A stretch of DNA of 64,000 nucleotides from Bacteroides graminisolvens DSM 19988 = JCM 15093 (GCF_000428125.1 NZ_KE386627.1:321375-385374), one strand, 5' to 3'. Shown: positions 36,608 through 45,527, counted from the first letter of the stretch. Numbers and translations are program-made. Notes: generated by a model not told the origin, from the letters alone.

Positions 36608-37234
36608 ATGAATCTGAGCACCTTAAAAAAACGTATTGCCGAGCATCCTCGGCTAAAGACAAAACTGCATAACTTAATTATGCACCCTATTAAAACTCGC
36701 CCCAGATGGTGGGTGCGTGCCGTGTATTTCTTATACTTAAAAAGAGGAAAAGGGTCTGTTATATATAGTAGTGTTCGCAAAGACCTCCCTCCTTTCAATA
36801 AATTCTATTTGGGTAAATACTCGGTTATAGAAGATTTTTCATGCATAAATAATGCTGTGGGCGATTTAATTATTGGTGATTATTCAAGAATTGGGCTTAG
36901 AAACACCATTATTGGTCCGGTAACAATAGGAAACGATGTGCATACTGCACAAAATGTTACCGTTAGCGGTTTGAATCATAATTATCAGGATGTTACCGTA
37001 TGTATTGATAAACAAGGAGTATCAACCAATCCAATCATCATAGAAGATGATGTATGGATAGGAGCTAACAGCATCGTATTACCGGGCGTAGTAATTGGCA
37101 AACATAGCGTTGTTGCAGCTGGCAGTGTGGTATCTCACTCAATTCCTTCGTACTGTGTATGTGCCGGCATTCCGGCACGCGTCATCAAAAAATATAATTT
37201 CTCTTCGCAATCATGGGAAAAAGTGAGCTTATAG
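36608..37234 (+). CDS. Hexapeptide-repeat acyltransferase
   Basis: A 208-residue left-handed beta-helix transferase, likely an O-acetyltransferase that decorates the glycan. Repeats of the hexapeptide type are clear: NAVGDLIIGDYSRIG, VTIGNDVHTAQNVTVSG, IIIEDDVWIGANSIVLPG and VVIGKHSVVAAGSVV, with the acetyl-CoA-site ending AGIPARVIKKY. His in SGLNHNY fits the catalytic histidine position. It starts 2 bp after the glycosyltransferase and ends the cluster. Confidence 0.88.
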   Translation: MNLSTLKKRIAEHPRLKTKLHNLIMHPIKTRPRWWVRAVYFLYLKRGKGSVIYSSVRKDLPPFNKFYLGKYSVIEDFSCINNAVGDLIIGDYSRIGLRNTIIGPVTIGNDVHTAQNVTVSGLNHNYQDVTVCIDKQGVSTNPIIIEDDVWIGANSIVLPGVVIGKHSVVAAGSVVSHSIPSYCVCAGIPARVIKKYNFSSQSWEKVSL

Positions 37235-37291
37235 CTTCTTATCTCACTATTAATAATTACTTCTCATAAAGAATATACCACATAAAGGTGA

Positions 37292-37322
37292 TTGCGCAGC
37301 CACCCGATTCCCATTATCTTTG
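37292..37322 (+). promoter_or_regulatory. Promoter of a possible small RNA
   Basis: TTG at 37292-37294 (ATTG context) and TATCTTTG at 37315-37322 with 20 nt between, followed within 100 bp by an intrinsic terminator and not by a gene. Confidence 0.6.
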
Positions 37323-37328
37323 CAGTAT

Positions 37329-37423
37329 CAGAATTTAATTAATTAGTCATAATTTTATTACGTAGCCACATTTGAGTAAAATTAACAGGTCCTGCCGAAG
37401 TGATTCGTCGGGATTTTGTTTTT
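37329..37423 (+). ncRNA. Candidate small RNA, about 95 nt
   Basis: The promoter just upstream predicts a start near 37329. The transcript would end at a hairpin of TCCTGCCGAA (37390-37399) and TTCGTCGGGA (37404-37413), eight pairs plus one wobble, followed by TTTTGTTTTT. No start codon with a sensible frame is seen inside. It lies 220 bp before gpmA and could also be a prematurely ended gpmA leader. I do not recognise it as 6S, SRP or another known RNA. Confidence 0.5.
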
Positions 37424-37437
37424 AATCTCTTTTAGAC

Positions 37438-37511
37438 TTAATAAAAAACCTCTTTATCTTTTTTAAAAACATAAAGGCGTTTTTTGAAAACATAAAGAGG
37501 TTTTTTATTAA
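37438..37511. terminator. 20-bp perfect inverted repeat, bidirectional terminator
   Basis: The 20 bases 37438-37457 are the exact reverse complement of 37492-37511; each arm contains a run of six A or T residues, so it would terminate in both directions. The 34-nt loop contains a second, imperfect copy of the right arm (ACATAAAGGCGTTTTTTG, versus ACATAAAGAGGTTTTTTA), a local direct repeat. It lies between the candidate small RNA and gpmA. Confidence 0.72.
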
Positions 37512-37648
37512 AGATAATGAGCCTTCAAATAGCTACATAAATGACATCTTAAAATTTAATAATAGCTGCTTAATTGAGAAATGAGTCAGCAAACATTATC
37601 GTAAAGTGATACGTTATTATATAATCAAAAATATAAAGTAGTAGAACA

Positions 37649-38338
37649 ATGAAAAAACTTATATTAGTAAGGCATGGCGAAAGCCAATGGAACAAAGAGA
37701 ATCGGTTTACAGGATGGGCAGATGTGCCTTTAAGTGAAAAAGGAGAAAATGAAGCTCGTGAAGCCGGCCGATTAATTAAGAATGCGGGAATTAAGATTGA
37801 TTTGGCCTTTTCTTCTGTGTTGAAACGAGCCATCAAAACGCAACACCTGTTACAAGAAGAAGCCGACCAGATGTGGATTCCTGAAGTTCATCACTGGCGT
37901 TTAAACGAGCGGCATTACGGAGCTTTGCAAGGTCTGAACAAGGCAGAAACAGCTGCAAAGTACGGAGACGAACAGGTGCATATCTGGAGACGAAGTTTTG
38001 ATATAACCCCTCCTCTACTCTCTCCTGATGACGAACGTTGCGCTAATCATGAAAGTAAATATGCTAAATTGGATCAAAGTTTACTTCCGCTAAGTGAGTC
38101 TCTTAAACTAACAATAGATAGAGTGCTTCCTTTTTGGCACGATGCCATAGCGCCTGCGCTTTTGGATGACAAAACAGTGCTAATTGTTGCGCATGGTAAT
38201 AGTTTGCGTGCTTTAATTAAATATCTGGAGCATATTAGTGATGAAAACATTGTGAGCTTGGAGATACCAACAGGGATACCGCAGGTATATGAACTAAATG
38301 ATGATTTGAAACCCGTTAATCATTACTATTTAAAGTAA
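37649..38338 (+). CDS. gpmA: 2,3-bisphosphoglycerate-dependent phosphoglycerate mutase
   Basis: Interconverts 3- and 2-phosphoglycerate in glycolysis. The 229-residue product has the phosphohistidine motif [12 protein letters not shown] (His9 region), [25 protein letters not shown] and the second histidine in [17 protein letters not shown]. It ends in hydrophobic YYLK, slightly shorter than E. coli GpmA. No promoter box of the TAnnTTTG type is seen directly upstream. Confidence 0.95.
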   Translation: MKKLILVRHGESQWNKENRFTGWADVPLSEKGENEAREAGRLIKNAGIKIDLAFSSVLKRAIKTQHLLQEEADQMWIPEVHHWRLNERHYGALQGLNKAETAAKYGDEQVHIWRRSFDITPPLLSPDDERCANHESKYAKLDQSLLPLSESLKLTIDRVLPFWHDAIAPALLDDKTVLIVAHGNSLRALIKYLEHISDENIVSLEIPTGIPQVYELNDDLKPVNHYYLK

Positions 38339-38348
38339 TAACATAAAA

Positions 38349-38380
38349 AATTCCTTCTTCGATTTCTCAAAGAAGGAATT
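38349..38380 (-). terminator. Terminator for tRNA-Ser, also facing gpmA
   Basis: AATTCCTTCTT (38349-38359) pairs perfectly with AAGAAGGAATT (38370-38380). Read on the minus strand it is followed by TTTTTTATG, a good U tract, so it ends the tRNA transcript; on the plus strand it closes gpmA less strongly. Confidence 0.78.
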
Positions 38381-38392
38381 TCTATTATAAAG

Positions 38393-38477
38393 CGGAGAGA
38401 CAGGGATTCGAACCCCGGGAACCTCGCAGTTCAACGGTTTTCAAGACCGCCGCAATCGACCACTCTGCCACCTCTCC
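38393..38477 (-). tRNA. tRNA-Ser, anticodon UGA
   Basis: An 85-nt class II tRNA. The acceptor stem GGAGAGG pairs with TCTCTCC (one G-U), discriminator G; the anticodon stem-loop is GCGGT-CTTGAAA-ACCGT, anticodon TGA, reading UCA; a long variable arm (about GAACTGCGAGGTTC) and the T-loop GGTTCGAATCC are present. The 3' CCA is not encoded. It stands alone between terminator and promoter. Confidence 0.97.
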
Positions 38478-38514
38478 CAATACTAGTTTATAACGCTTTT
38501 CGTTTAAAGCGGTG

Positions 38515-38545
38515 CAAAGATACATACTATTTTAAAACTTCCAAG
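38515..38545 (-). promoter_or_regulatory. Promoter of tRNA-Ser
   Basis: On the minus strand CTTG (38545-38542) and TATCTTTG (38522-38515) are 19 nt apart, about 37 bp before the tRNA. It lies back to back with the pflB promoter region. Confidence 0.6.
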
Positions 38546-38679
38546 CAATATACTAAAAACAAATTATTTTTTTTAGCTGTCGGGCATTCCACGACCCGTA
38601 GAATAACTATATATTAGTATTTTTATGCTGAACAACATAAAAACAGCCTTTATTATAGCTGTATTTCACAAAAAGATAG

Positions 38680-38687
38680 TAAATTTG
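38680..38687 (+). promoter_or_regulatory. -7 box of pflB
   Basis: TAAATTTG lies 39 bp before the pflB ATG. A small dyad ACAGC-N10-GCTGT (38643-38662) sits where the -33 element would be and could be an operator; no TTTG is present at the normal distance, which fits an activator-dependent promoter. Confidence 0.5.
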
Positions 38688-38726
38688 CACGCTCTAAAGG
38701 ATAACTAACCAGTAACTAATAACATT

Positions 38727-40955
38727 ATGGAATCAGTTAAGAAATTCAAAGATGGTCTTTGGAGCAAAGAAATCAATGTGAAGGATTTTGTTAGCAATAA
38801 CATCAAACCGTATGACGGGGATGCTTCCTTCTTACAAGGACCAACAGAAAGAACTAAACAAATTTGGGATATTTGCCTTCAGGCAATTGAAGAGGAAAGA
38901 GCTAATAACGGACTTCGCTCACTAGATAACAAAACAGTATCAACAATTACTTCTCATAAAGCCGGATATATTGATAAAGAGAACGAACTGATCGTAGGCT
39001 TACAAACTGATGAATTATTGAAACGTGCCATTAAACCCTTTGGCGGTATTAATGTGGTTGCAAGAGCATGTAAGGAGAACGGTCTGGAAGTTGATGAAAA
39101 AGTAAAAGACATTTTTACTCATTACAGAAAGACTCATAATGACGGAGTATTTGATGTGTATACTGATGAAATCCGCTCATTCAGATCATTGGGCTTCTTG
39201 ACCGGATTGCCTGATAATTATGCACGCGGTCGTGTTATTGGAGATTATCGCAGACTGGCTCTTTATGGTATTGACAGACTAATTGAAGCTAAATTACAAG
39301 ATTTGCAGACTCTGACGGGGCCAATGACCGAAGCACGTATCCGTTTACGTGAAGAAGTTGCTGATCAGATAAAAGCATTGAAGGATATAAAAGTGATGGG
39401 CGAATACTACGGATTAGATCTTTCCCGTCCGGCTCACACAGCTCAAGAAGCAGTTCAATGGGTGTATATGGCTTATTTAGCTGCGGTAAAAGAGCAAGAC
39501 GGTGCAGCCATGTCACTCGGAAACGTTTCTTCATTCTTAGATATCTATATTGATTATGAATTAAGCAATGGAACAATTGATGAAACTTTTGCTCAGGAGC
39601 TAATTGACCAGTTTGTAATCAAACTGCGTATGGTTCGTCACTTACGCATGCAATCATATAATGATATATTTGCTGGTGACCCCACATGGGTAACTGAAGC
39701 AATTGGAGGACGTTTAAACGATGGTCGTCATAAAGTTACGAAGACATCATTCCGCTTCCTTCAAACATTGTACAACTTAGGACCGTCACCCGAACCAAAC
39801 ATGACAGTTCTTTGGTCACCCGAACTTCCTGAAGGATTCAAAAGTTTCTGCGCCAAAGTTTCTATTGATACTTCTTCTATTCAATATGAGAACGATGATT
39901 TGATGCGTAGTGTACGCCATTCTGATGACTACGGAATTGCATGTTGCGTATCATTCCAGGATATAGGCCGTCAAATTCAGTTCTTCGGCGCAAGAGCTAA
40001 TCTTGCAAAAGCTCTCTTATTGGCCATAAATGGAGGACGTTGCGAAAATACCGGCACGTTAATGGTTAAAGATATTCCTGTACTGACAGGTGATGTTTTA
40101 AACTTTGACGAGGTAATGGCCAATTACAAAAAGGTATTGAAAGAAATCGCTCGTGTTTATAATGATGCAATGAATATCATTCATTATATGCATGATAAAT
40201 ACTATTACGAAAAGGCTCAAATGGCGTTTGTTGATACCAACCCAAGAATTAACTTGGCATATGGTGCTGCCGGGTTGTCAATTGCAGCCGATTCACTTTC
40301 TGCCATTAAGTTTGCCAAAGTAAAAGCACAAAGAAATGACATCGGATTAACAACAGCATTCGATATTGATGGCGATTTTCCTTGTTATGGCAACGATGAC
40401 GATCGAGTTGATAGCTTGGCAGTTGAACTAACTCATCACTTTAGCGAAGAATTAAGCAAACTTCCAATATACAAGAATGCACGCCCTACCCTGTCCATTC
40501 TGACCATTACTTCTAACGTAATGTACGGAACAAAAACAGGCGCTACTCCAGATGGTCGTAAAAAAGGTGTTGCCTTTGCCCCGGGTGCTAATCCCATGCA
40601 CGGACGCGATGCCAAGGGTGCTATTGCTTCACTTACTTCAGTTGCTAAAATTAGTTATGAAGATGCACAAGACGGGGTAAGTAATACTTTCTCCATTGTG
40701 CCTAAATCATTAGGAGTAACAGAAGAAGACCGCGTTGATAACTTAGTAGATATGATGGATGGATATTTCAGTAAAGGAGCACATCACCTTAACGTGAATG
40801 TACTTAACAGAGAAATGCTTGAAGATGCAATGGAGCATCCTGAAAAATATCCTCAATTAACGATTCGTGTATCCGGATATGCTGTACATTTTGTAAGCTT
40901 AAGCCGTGAACATCAGCTAGAGGTTATTTCTCGCAGTTTTCACAATAGAATGTAA
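38727..40955 (+). CDS. pflB: Formate C-acetyltransferase (pyruvate formate-lyase)
   Basis: Glycyl-radical enzyme splitting pyruvate to acetyl-CoA and formate in anaerobic metabolism. The 742-residue product has the catalytic pair Cys406-Cys407 (GIACCVSF) and the radical glycine Gly717 in RVSGYAVHF near the C-terminus; [17 protein letters not shown] is also typical. Length is close to E. coli PflB (760), which separates it from the diol-dehydratase and ketoacid branches. Its activase follows 1 bp later. Confidence 0.96.
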   Translation: MESVKKFKDGLWSKEINVKDFVSNNIKPYDGDASFLQGPTERTKQIWDICLQAIEEERANNGLRSLDNKTVSTITSHKAGYIDKENELIVGLQTDELLKRAIKPFGGINVVARACKENGLEVDEKVKDIFTHYRKTHNDGVFDVYTDEIRSFRSLGFLTGLPDNYARGRVIGDYRRLALYGIDRLIEAKLQDLQTLTGPMTEARIRLREEVADQIKALKDIKVMGEYYGLDLSRPAHTAQEAVQWVYMAYLAAVKEQDGAAMSLGNVSSFLDIYIDYELSNGTIDETFAQELIDQFVIKLRMVRHLRMQSYNDIFAGDPTWVTEAIGGRLNDGRHKVTKTSFRFLQTLYNLGPSPEPNMTVLWSPELPEGFKSFCAKVSIDTSSIQYENDDLMRSVRHSDDYGIACCVSFQDIGRQIQFFGARANLAKALLLAINGGRCENTGTLMVKDIPVLTGDVLNFDEVMANYKKVLKEIARVYNDAMNIIHYMHDKYYYEKAQMAFVDTNPRINLAYGAAGLSIAADSLSAIKFAKVKAQRNDIGLTTAFDIDGDFPCYGNDDDRVDSLAVELTHHFSEELSKLPIYKNARPTLSILTITSNVMYGTKTGATPDGRKKGVAFAPGANPMHGRDAKGAIASLTSVAKISYEDAQDGVSNTFSIVPKSLGVTEEDRVDNLVDMMDGYFSKGAHHLNVNVLNREMLEDAMEHPEKYPQLTIRVSGYAVHFVSLSREHQLEVISRSFHNRM

Positions 40956-40956
40956 T

Positions 40957-41682
40957 ATGATCAAAGTTCATTCATATGAATCAATGGGAACATACGACGG
41001 GCCGGGCTTACGGCTCGTCGTTTTCCTTCAAGGATGTAATTTCCGTTGTTTATATTGTGCCAATCCAGACACAATAGCCTTGCAAGGTGGAACAGTTACT
41101 GACGCTGAAGAGATTGTACGAATGGCACTTAGCCAAAAAGCATTCTTCGGGAAAAAAGGAGGTATCACATTCTCGGGAGGAGAGCCTACTTTACAAGCCA
41201 AAGAATTAATTCCGCTATTCAAACGCTTGAAAGCTGAAGGCATACATATTTGTTTAGACAGTAACGGAAGCGTATGGAATCAGGATGTTGAAGAGCTGTT
41301 GCAACTAACGGATCTTGTATTGCTGGATATAAAACAGTTTAACAGTCAACGCCACCAAGAGCTAACAAAGCACAGTAATTCGCAAACAATAAAGACCGCA
41401 GCATGGCTTGAAGAGCACAACAAACCATTCTGGCTAAGATATGTATTGGTTCCGGGATACAGTGACTTCGAAGAAGATATAATGATGTTGGGTGAGCAAT
41501 TAACCAACTATAAGATGATTCAACGTATTGAGATTCTGCCTTACCATACGCTTGGTGTTCATAAATACGAAATCATGGGTCAAGAGTATCAACTCAAGAA
41601 TATAAAAGAAAATACGCCCGAACAGATTGAGAAGGCTGCCGGGCTGTTTAAACGCTTTTTTAATTGTGTTTATATCAACTAA
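40957..41682 (+). CDS. pflA: Pyruvate formate-lyase activating enzyme
   Basis: Radical-SAM activase that makes the glycyl radical on PflB. The 241-residue product has the 4Fe-4S motif C27-x3-C31-x2-C34 (GCNFRCLYC), ITFSGGEPTLQ and the late segment EILPYHTLGVHKYE. It lacks the extra ferredoxin domain of other glycyl-radical activases, as expected for PflA. It begins 1 bp after the pflB stop, and ends only 3 bp from the tail of the convergent gene, without a terminator in between. Confidence 0.95.
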   Translation: MIKVHSYESMGTYDGPGLRLVVFLQGCNFRCLYCANPDTIALQGGTVTDAEEIVRMALSQKAFFGKKGGITFSGGEPTLQAKELIPLFKRLKAEGIHICLDSNGSVWNQDVEELLQLTDLVLLDIKQFNSQRHQELTKHSNSQTIKTAAWLEEHNKPFWLRYVLVPGYSDFEEDIMMLGEQLTNYKMIQRIEILPYHTLGVHKYEIMGQEYQLKNIKENTPEQIEKAAGLFKRFFNCVYIN

Positions 41683-41685
41683 TCA

Positions 41686-42906
41686 TTAATATGTAAAGCG
41701 GACTCCCGCTTGCAGATTGAAGTTAAAGGGAGTCTCTTTTCGTATGGTTTCAATTTCAGAACCGTCGTCAAAGAAGTAAGCTACACCCGGTTCAAGGTAT
41801 AACCCTATATTTTTATTTATATTTAATTGTCCTCCCAATGCACTCGATATAGATAATTGAAGTGGCTTAACTGTTATATCCTCATCGCCCAACTTTCCAT
41901 ATACAGCTTTCTCAATCATTCCACCTCCTGTAACATAAAATGTGAAGCGTTTACTATTTGCAAAATTCCAGTTTAGTTTCAGGGGAATGCCCAGATAATG
42001 AATTTTCTGCTCTAATTCTTGACTTCCCCCTACAAATTTAATATCAGATGATAACAATGTGTAGGTTAACCCAGTTTCTAAAGATAGGTTCGAAGTAAGT
42101 TCTTTACGTAGCGAAAGTCCAAACGAAATAGGTTGATGATGATTCACGTCACTAATTTCGCTTACTAAATAAGGTACTCCTTCCTTAAAGGAGATACTTT
42201 GATTAGATGGTATAGTTATAAAACTATTGGCTACATCCGATAAACTAAGTCTATCGTAACTAGAATACATAAAGGCATCCTCCGTATTTCCTGATGCTCC
42301 AGCGGCATTACCAATGTGTACTCCCATTCCCCATTTCTTATGCTTTTTATTTTCGGCAGAAGGTATGTGTAGTTTGTCCCTCGTTGAGGGCTTGCGTTCC
42401 ACTTTTTTTGTTTCTACAGAAGTGCTGGCAGATGCTTCTACCTCAGTTTCATTTATTCTTTCTTCTTTAGTATCAGCAGCTACTTCGTTTTTATTTTTAA
42501 ATTCAGTCACTTCTTCTTCGGGCTGAAAAGTCTTCGGGTCCGAATCAATATTTGCCCGTATAAAAGCTTCTATATTCTGTTTTTTTATAACTTGGCTGGA
42601 TGTATTTGCCAAACTTTCACTCTCTGTCTTATCGTCTTCATTTTCAATTCTTGCAATAGGGGCTGGTAGCTGCATAACCTTCTCGTCCAGATCATTAGTT
42701 ATAAATAGAAACGTGACAGCAGTAATAAATAGGGCTATCACTGCTGCAACGCTCATCCAACCATATATCGATATTTTTGGCGCAGTTTTGGAGGAGGGCA
42801 ATGTATTTTCGAGCCTTTGCCAACCATCTTGAGGCAACGGTTCGGAGTAATCTTTTAAAGATTCTCTCATTTTCTTCATCCACAACTCTTTATCTTCTTT
42901 TACCAT
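41686..42906 (-). CDS. Membrane-anchored protein with C-terminal beta-barrel domain, partner of ECF sigma factor
   Basis: A 406-residue protein. Residues 1-45 are soluble (WMKKMRESLKDYSEPLPQDGWQRLENTL), 47-70 are one membrane helix (YGWMSVAAVIALFITAVTF), about 75-190 a charged Glu/Lys-rich linker, and from about 195 to the terminal Tyr an outer-membrane-barrel-like domain with alternating strands (LSLETGLTYTLLSS, KRFTFYVTGGGMIEKA, NLQAGVRFTY). It starts 8 bp after the sigma gene ends. The cytoplasmic N-terminus is positioned to act as an anti-sigma domain; this pairing is common in Bacteroidetes, but the function is not shown by sequence. Confidence 0.7.
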   Translation of the reverse strand: MVKEDKELWMKKMRESLKDYSEPLPQDGWQRLENTLPSSKTAPKISIYGWMSVAAVIALFITAVTFLFITNDLDEKVMQLPAPIARIENEDDKTESESLANTSSQVIKKQNIEAFIRANIDSDPKTFQPEEEVTEFKNKNEVAADTKEERINETEVEASASTSVETKKVERKPSTRDKLHIPSAENKKHKKWGMGVHIGNAAGASGNTEDAFMYSSYDRLSLSDVANSFITIPSNQSISFKEGVPYLVSEISDVNHHQPISFGLSLRKELTSNLSLETGLTYTLLSSDIKFVGGSQELEQKIHYLGIPLKLNWNFANSKRFTFYVTGGGMIEKAVYGKLGDEDITVKPLQLSISSALGGQLNINKNIGLYLEPGVAYFFDDGSEIETIRKETPFNFNLQAGVRFTY

Positions 42907-42914
42907 ATCAAAAT

Positions 42915-43472
42915 TTATTCGGCGTTGTTTTCTAAATACAATTTAATTTTCTTTGCTAATGATTGTTTAGCCCTAAATAATTGAGAAGCTGATGATTTCT
43001 CATTGATACTTAAAAGCTGAGCAATTTCCTTATGTGATTTTTCTTCGAAAGTATACAGATTAAATACTGTTCTATACCCTTCAGGTAATTCAGAAATGAA
43101 TCTCATCAAAACAGTATTAGGTATTCGCTCTACATCTTCAACATCTGGTTCTTCTGCGTCAAATGATTCATTTACATCATCAATATTAACTGCTAAACTC
43201 ATTACATCATTTTTGCGTAAATGTTGCAGGGCGGTATTAACCATTATTCTTTCAATCCAAGCTCTTAAAGAACCCTCTCCCCTCCAAGTAAATTTATCAA
43301 ATGAACCATATATTTTAATAAACCCGTCATGCAAAACATCCTGAGCCGTTTCTCTGTCATTCACGTAACGCAAACAGATTGCAAATAACCTGCCTCCATA
43401 ACGCTCATACAGTTCCTTGCGAGCCAAGTTATTACCTTGCCTGCACTTTTCTACCAGCTCATATTCTTCCAT
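42915..43472 (-). CDS. RNA polymerase sigma-70 factor, ECF type
   Basis: A 185-residue sigma factor with region 2 (ARKELYERYGGRLFAICLRYV, then DRETAQDVLHDGFIKIY and FTWRGEGSLRAWI) and region 4 (PEGYRTVFNLYTFEEKSHKEIAQLLSI, then SASQLFRAKQSLAKKI). The frame is open to 43583, but that extension is hydrophobic and unlike the family; MEEYELVEKCRQGN at 43472 is the normal start. Likely regulates its own operon or targets elsewhere under control of the membrane protein encoded next. Confidence 0.92.
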   Translation of the reverse strand: MEEYELVEKCRQGNNLARKELYERYGGRLFAICLRYVNDRETAQDVLHDGFIKIYGSFDKFTWRGEGSLRAWIERIMVNTALQHLRKNDVMSLAVNIDDVNESFDAEEPDVEDVERIPNTVLMRFISELPEGYRTVFNLYTFEEKSHKEIAQLLSINEKSSASQLFRAKQSLAKKIKLYLENNAE

Positions 43473-43646
43473 TCCTTGAAACACGTGTTTATCAAATAAA
43501 TGCCAACTCACTAAAAATACTGCATGCGAATAGAATATCTTCTTCTTTTTTACAATATTTAATATTTTCAGATGCAATAACACCGAAGATAGAGCATTTT
43601 ACAAACAAAAGAAAAAAATAATGTATTAATTAGATTGATAGAAGTT

Positions 43647-44390
43647 ATGAAAAAGGTAAAATGGATATTATTTAGTTTTCTATTGATTGGTGGTTCATTA
43701 TTATTGCAATCGTGCTTGGACGATGATGATAATAATGATTATAATTCTCTGGCAATAACAACAATAAAAGTGAAGGCCGGGCAAGATTATTATTTTGCTT
43801 TGGATGATGGAAAAAAGATGTTACCAGGAGATACTACTTCCATTAATAATTACCTCGTAAAAGATGGACAAAGAGCTTTTGTTTATTTCAATCTTCTTGA
43901 AGAAAAAAAAGAAGGCTATGATTATAATGCGAAGGTTCAATATATAGAAAACATCTTAACTAAGAGTGTAATACCAATGGATGAACAAACCACCGATAGC
44001 ATTGGTGATGATCGGATTAATATTGTTGATATGTGGTTAGGCGGTGGCTATCTTAATATTGAGTTTCAATTGTTTGGTACTCAAAACATTCAAAAGAAAC
44101 ACATGCTTAACTTAGTTAGGAATGAAAGGCAAGATGCCCCTCAAGAAGATGCCGATTATATTAATCTGGAGTTTAGGCACAATGCATACGATGATACTCC
44201 GGCATATTTAGGAAATGGATTTGTATGTTTCAAACTTGACAACATTGATACCACCAAAAAAGGATTTAATATTCGGGTTAATACTTTATACAATGGCATA
44301 AAGCAATATAAAATAAATATGGATACTAGCACAGCAGCATTAAATGCTTCATTAAAAGCATATACAGAACAAACTATTCCTATAAAATAA
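43647..44390 (+). CDS. NigD-like lipoprotein
   Basis: A 248-residue surface-type lipoprotein. The signal peptide (KKVKWILFSFLLIGGSLLL) ends at a lipobox Cys (LLQSCLDDDD), and the acidic run DDDDNND right after it is the kind of signal that sends Bacteroidetes lipoproteins to the surface. Residues in the body (DYYFALDDGKKMLPGDT; VDMWLGGGYLNIEFQLFG; YINLEFRHNA) match the NigD family known from nigericin-inducible-like clusters of Bacteroides; function unknown. A TTG at 43635 extends the frame by four codons, but the ATG at 43647 is preferred. Divergent from the sigma gene. Confidence 0.78.
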   Translation: MKKVKWILFSFLLIGGSLLLQSCLDDDDNNDYNSLAITTIKVKAGQDYYFALDDGKKMLPGDTTSINNYLVKDGQRAFVYFNLLEEKKEGYDYNAKVQYIENILTKSVIPMDEQTTDSIGDDRINIVDMWLGGGYLNIEFQLFGTQNIQKKHMLNLVRNERQDAPQEDADYINLEFRHNAYDDTPAYLGNGFVCFKLDNIDTTKKGFNIRVNTLYNGIKQYKINMDTSTAALNASLKAYTEQTIPIK

Positions 44391-44425
44391 GATACAATCT
44401 CAATAATTTTCTTAGATCTTAATTC

Positions 44426-44461
44426 AAGGAGGATGTACGCTACGAAGCAATCATCCTCCTT
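44426..44461. terminator. Bidirectional terminator between lipoprotein gene and oxyR
   Basis: AAGGAGGATG (44426-44435) pairs perfectly with CATCCTCCTT (44452-44461), 16-nt loop. It serves the two convergent genes; the T tract is short (TTTC on plus, none on minus). Confidence 0.7.
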
Positions 44462-44470
44462 TCTTACTAA

Positions 44471-45397
44471 TTATACAATATATTGCAACGCTTGAAGATT
44501 TAGCATTTCTTTAGGCACTGCTGCAAGTATTTCTTTTCTAAGAACATCGAGTATACTATTTCTGATAAAGCCTTTTTTAGTCACTACAACAATTTGACGA
44601 GTTGGACGAGGTACTGCAAATGAACGAACAAGCTCCTTTTGCTTTTCACCCAACTGCAACATTGCCAATTCCGGAATGAAAGTAATTCCTTTGCCGCTTT
44701 CAACCATTCGCATAAAAGTTTCCAAACTACCAAGTTTGTATGCCATTTGGTTTAACTTTACAGACTCCATCTGGCAAAAACGAATAAGTTGATCTCTAAA
44801 ACAATGTCCCTCATCAAGAAGCCAGAGCCTCTCTCCTGTTATATCAGATGTTTTAATCAAATTGTGCTTAAACAATGTTTCTTTACGAGATACGTAAGCA
44901 AAGAATTGTTCATAAAATAAAGTCTCACTAACCAAAAGAGCATCTTCAGGGTGATTTGCAATAATAGCAGCATCAAGCTCTTCATTTAATAAAGACCTTC
45001 GAATATCCGTTGTTTTCATTTCCGTAACGCGGATATCCATTTCGGGATATTTTTCCATTAATTGAGGGAAAAAACGAGGCAATAAATAAGGAGCAATAGT
45101 TGGTAATACGCCTAAATGAAAAGTACCCGATAAAGAATGCTGTTCTTCGTTGATTATTTCTTTTACATGAGTAGTCTGTGCTAAAATCATTCTGGCCTGC
45201 TCTAGTACCTTTATCCCTATTGCAGTAGGGCAAACTGGCTGAGTAGTTCTGTCAAAGAGCTTAACGCCAAGCTCTTCCTCTAGCTTTTGTATCATCGCAC
45301 TGAGTGTAGGCTGAGTTACATTGCAATACTCTGCAGCCTTAGCAAAGTGGCGAAATTGATCCACTGCTAAAATGTATTCAAGTTGTTGAATCGTCAT
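44471..45397 (-). CDS. oxyR: Hydrogen peroxide-sensing regulator OxyR
   Basis: LysR-type activator of the peroxide response. The 308-residue protein has the N-terminal helix-turn-helix (FAKAAEYCNVTQPTLSAMIQKLE) and a C-terminal sensor domain with the redox pair Cys199 and Cys208 in EGHCFRDQLIRFC, the same residue numbers and spacing as E. coli OxyR. Its target is very likely the divergent dps gene 130 bp away; see the operator. As a LysR regulator it probably also controls itself, since its own -7 box overlaps the operator. Confidence 0.95.
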   Translation of the reverse strand: MTIQQLEYILAVDQFRHFAKAAEYCNVTQPTLSAMIQKLEEELGVKLFDRTTQPVCPTAIGIKVLEQARMILAQTTHVKEIINEEQHSLSGTFHLGVLPTIAPYLLPRFFPQLMEKYPEMDIRVTEMKTTDIRRSLLNEELDAAIIANHPEDALLVSETLFYEQFFAYVSRKETLFKHNLIKTSDITGERLWLLDEGHCFRDQLIRFCQMESVKLNQMAYKLGSLETFMRMVESGKGITFIPELAMLQLGEKQKELVRSFAVPRPTRQIVVVTKKGFIRNSILDVLRKEILAAVPKEMLNLQALQYIV

Positions 45398-45416
45398 GCT
45401 TATTTAGATTTAATCT

Positions 45417-45441
45417 ATAGATAAATTCTATGCAAAGATAG
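45417..45441. promoter_or_regulatory. Probable OxyR operator between oxyR and dps
   Basis: ATAG (45417-45420)-N7-CTAT (45428-45431) is a perfect dyad of the OxyR/LysR type, followed after 6 nt by a further ATAG (45438-45441); the fourth quarter-site of the E. coli ATAG-N7-CTAT series is missing. It covers the -7 box of oxyR and lies 44-58 bp (dyad) upstream of the dps -7 box, the right place for activation. Confidence 0.68.
45433..45440 (-). promoter_or_regulatory. -7 box of oxyR
   Basis: Minus-strand TATCTTTG, about 36 bp before the oxyR ATG. Overlap with the ATAG element suggests autorepression. Confidence 0.6.
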
Positions 45442-45474
45442 AAAAATAGAATTTTCAAGAAACATATAATGGAG

Positions 45475-45482
45475 TAACTTTG
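45475..45482 (+). promoter_or_regulatory. -7 box of dps
   Basis: TAACTTTG, 46 bp before the dps ATG. The upstream element is only TTTC (45453-45456) at 18 nt, a weak -33 that fits dependence on OxyR. Confidence 0.6.
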
Positions 45483-45527
45483 TTTTCAATTCAACAGAAA
45501 GAAGTGTAATTTATAAAATTATTTATT

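Noticed and set aside
38641..38670. FNR- or CRP-type site before pflB
   Set aside because: The dyad ACAGC-N10-GCTGT does not match the known FNR or CRP consensus; listed only as a possible operator in the promoter entry.
43473..43583. Extended N-terminus for the ECF sigma factor
   Set aside because: The extra 37 residues are hydrophobic and unlike sigma factors; the Met at 43472 begins the standard region 2 helix.
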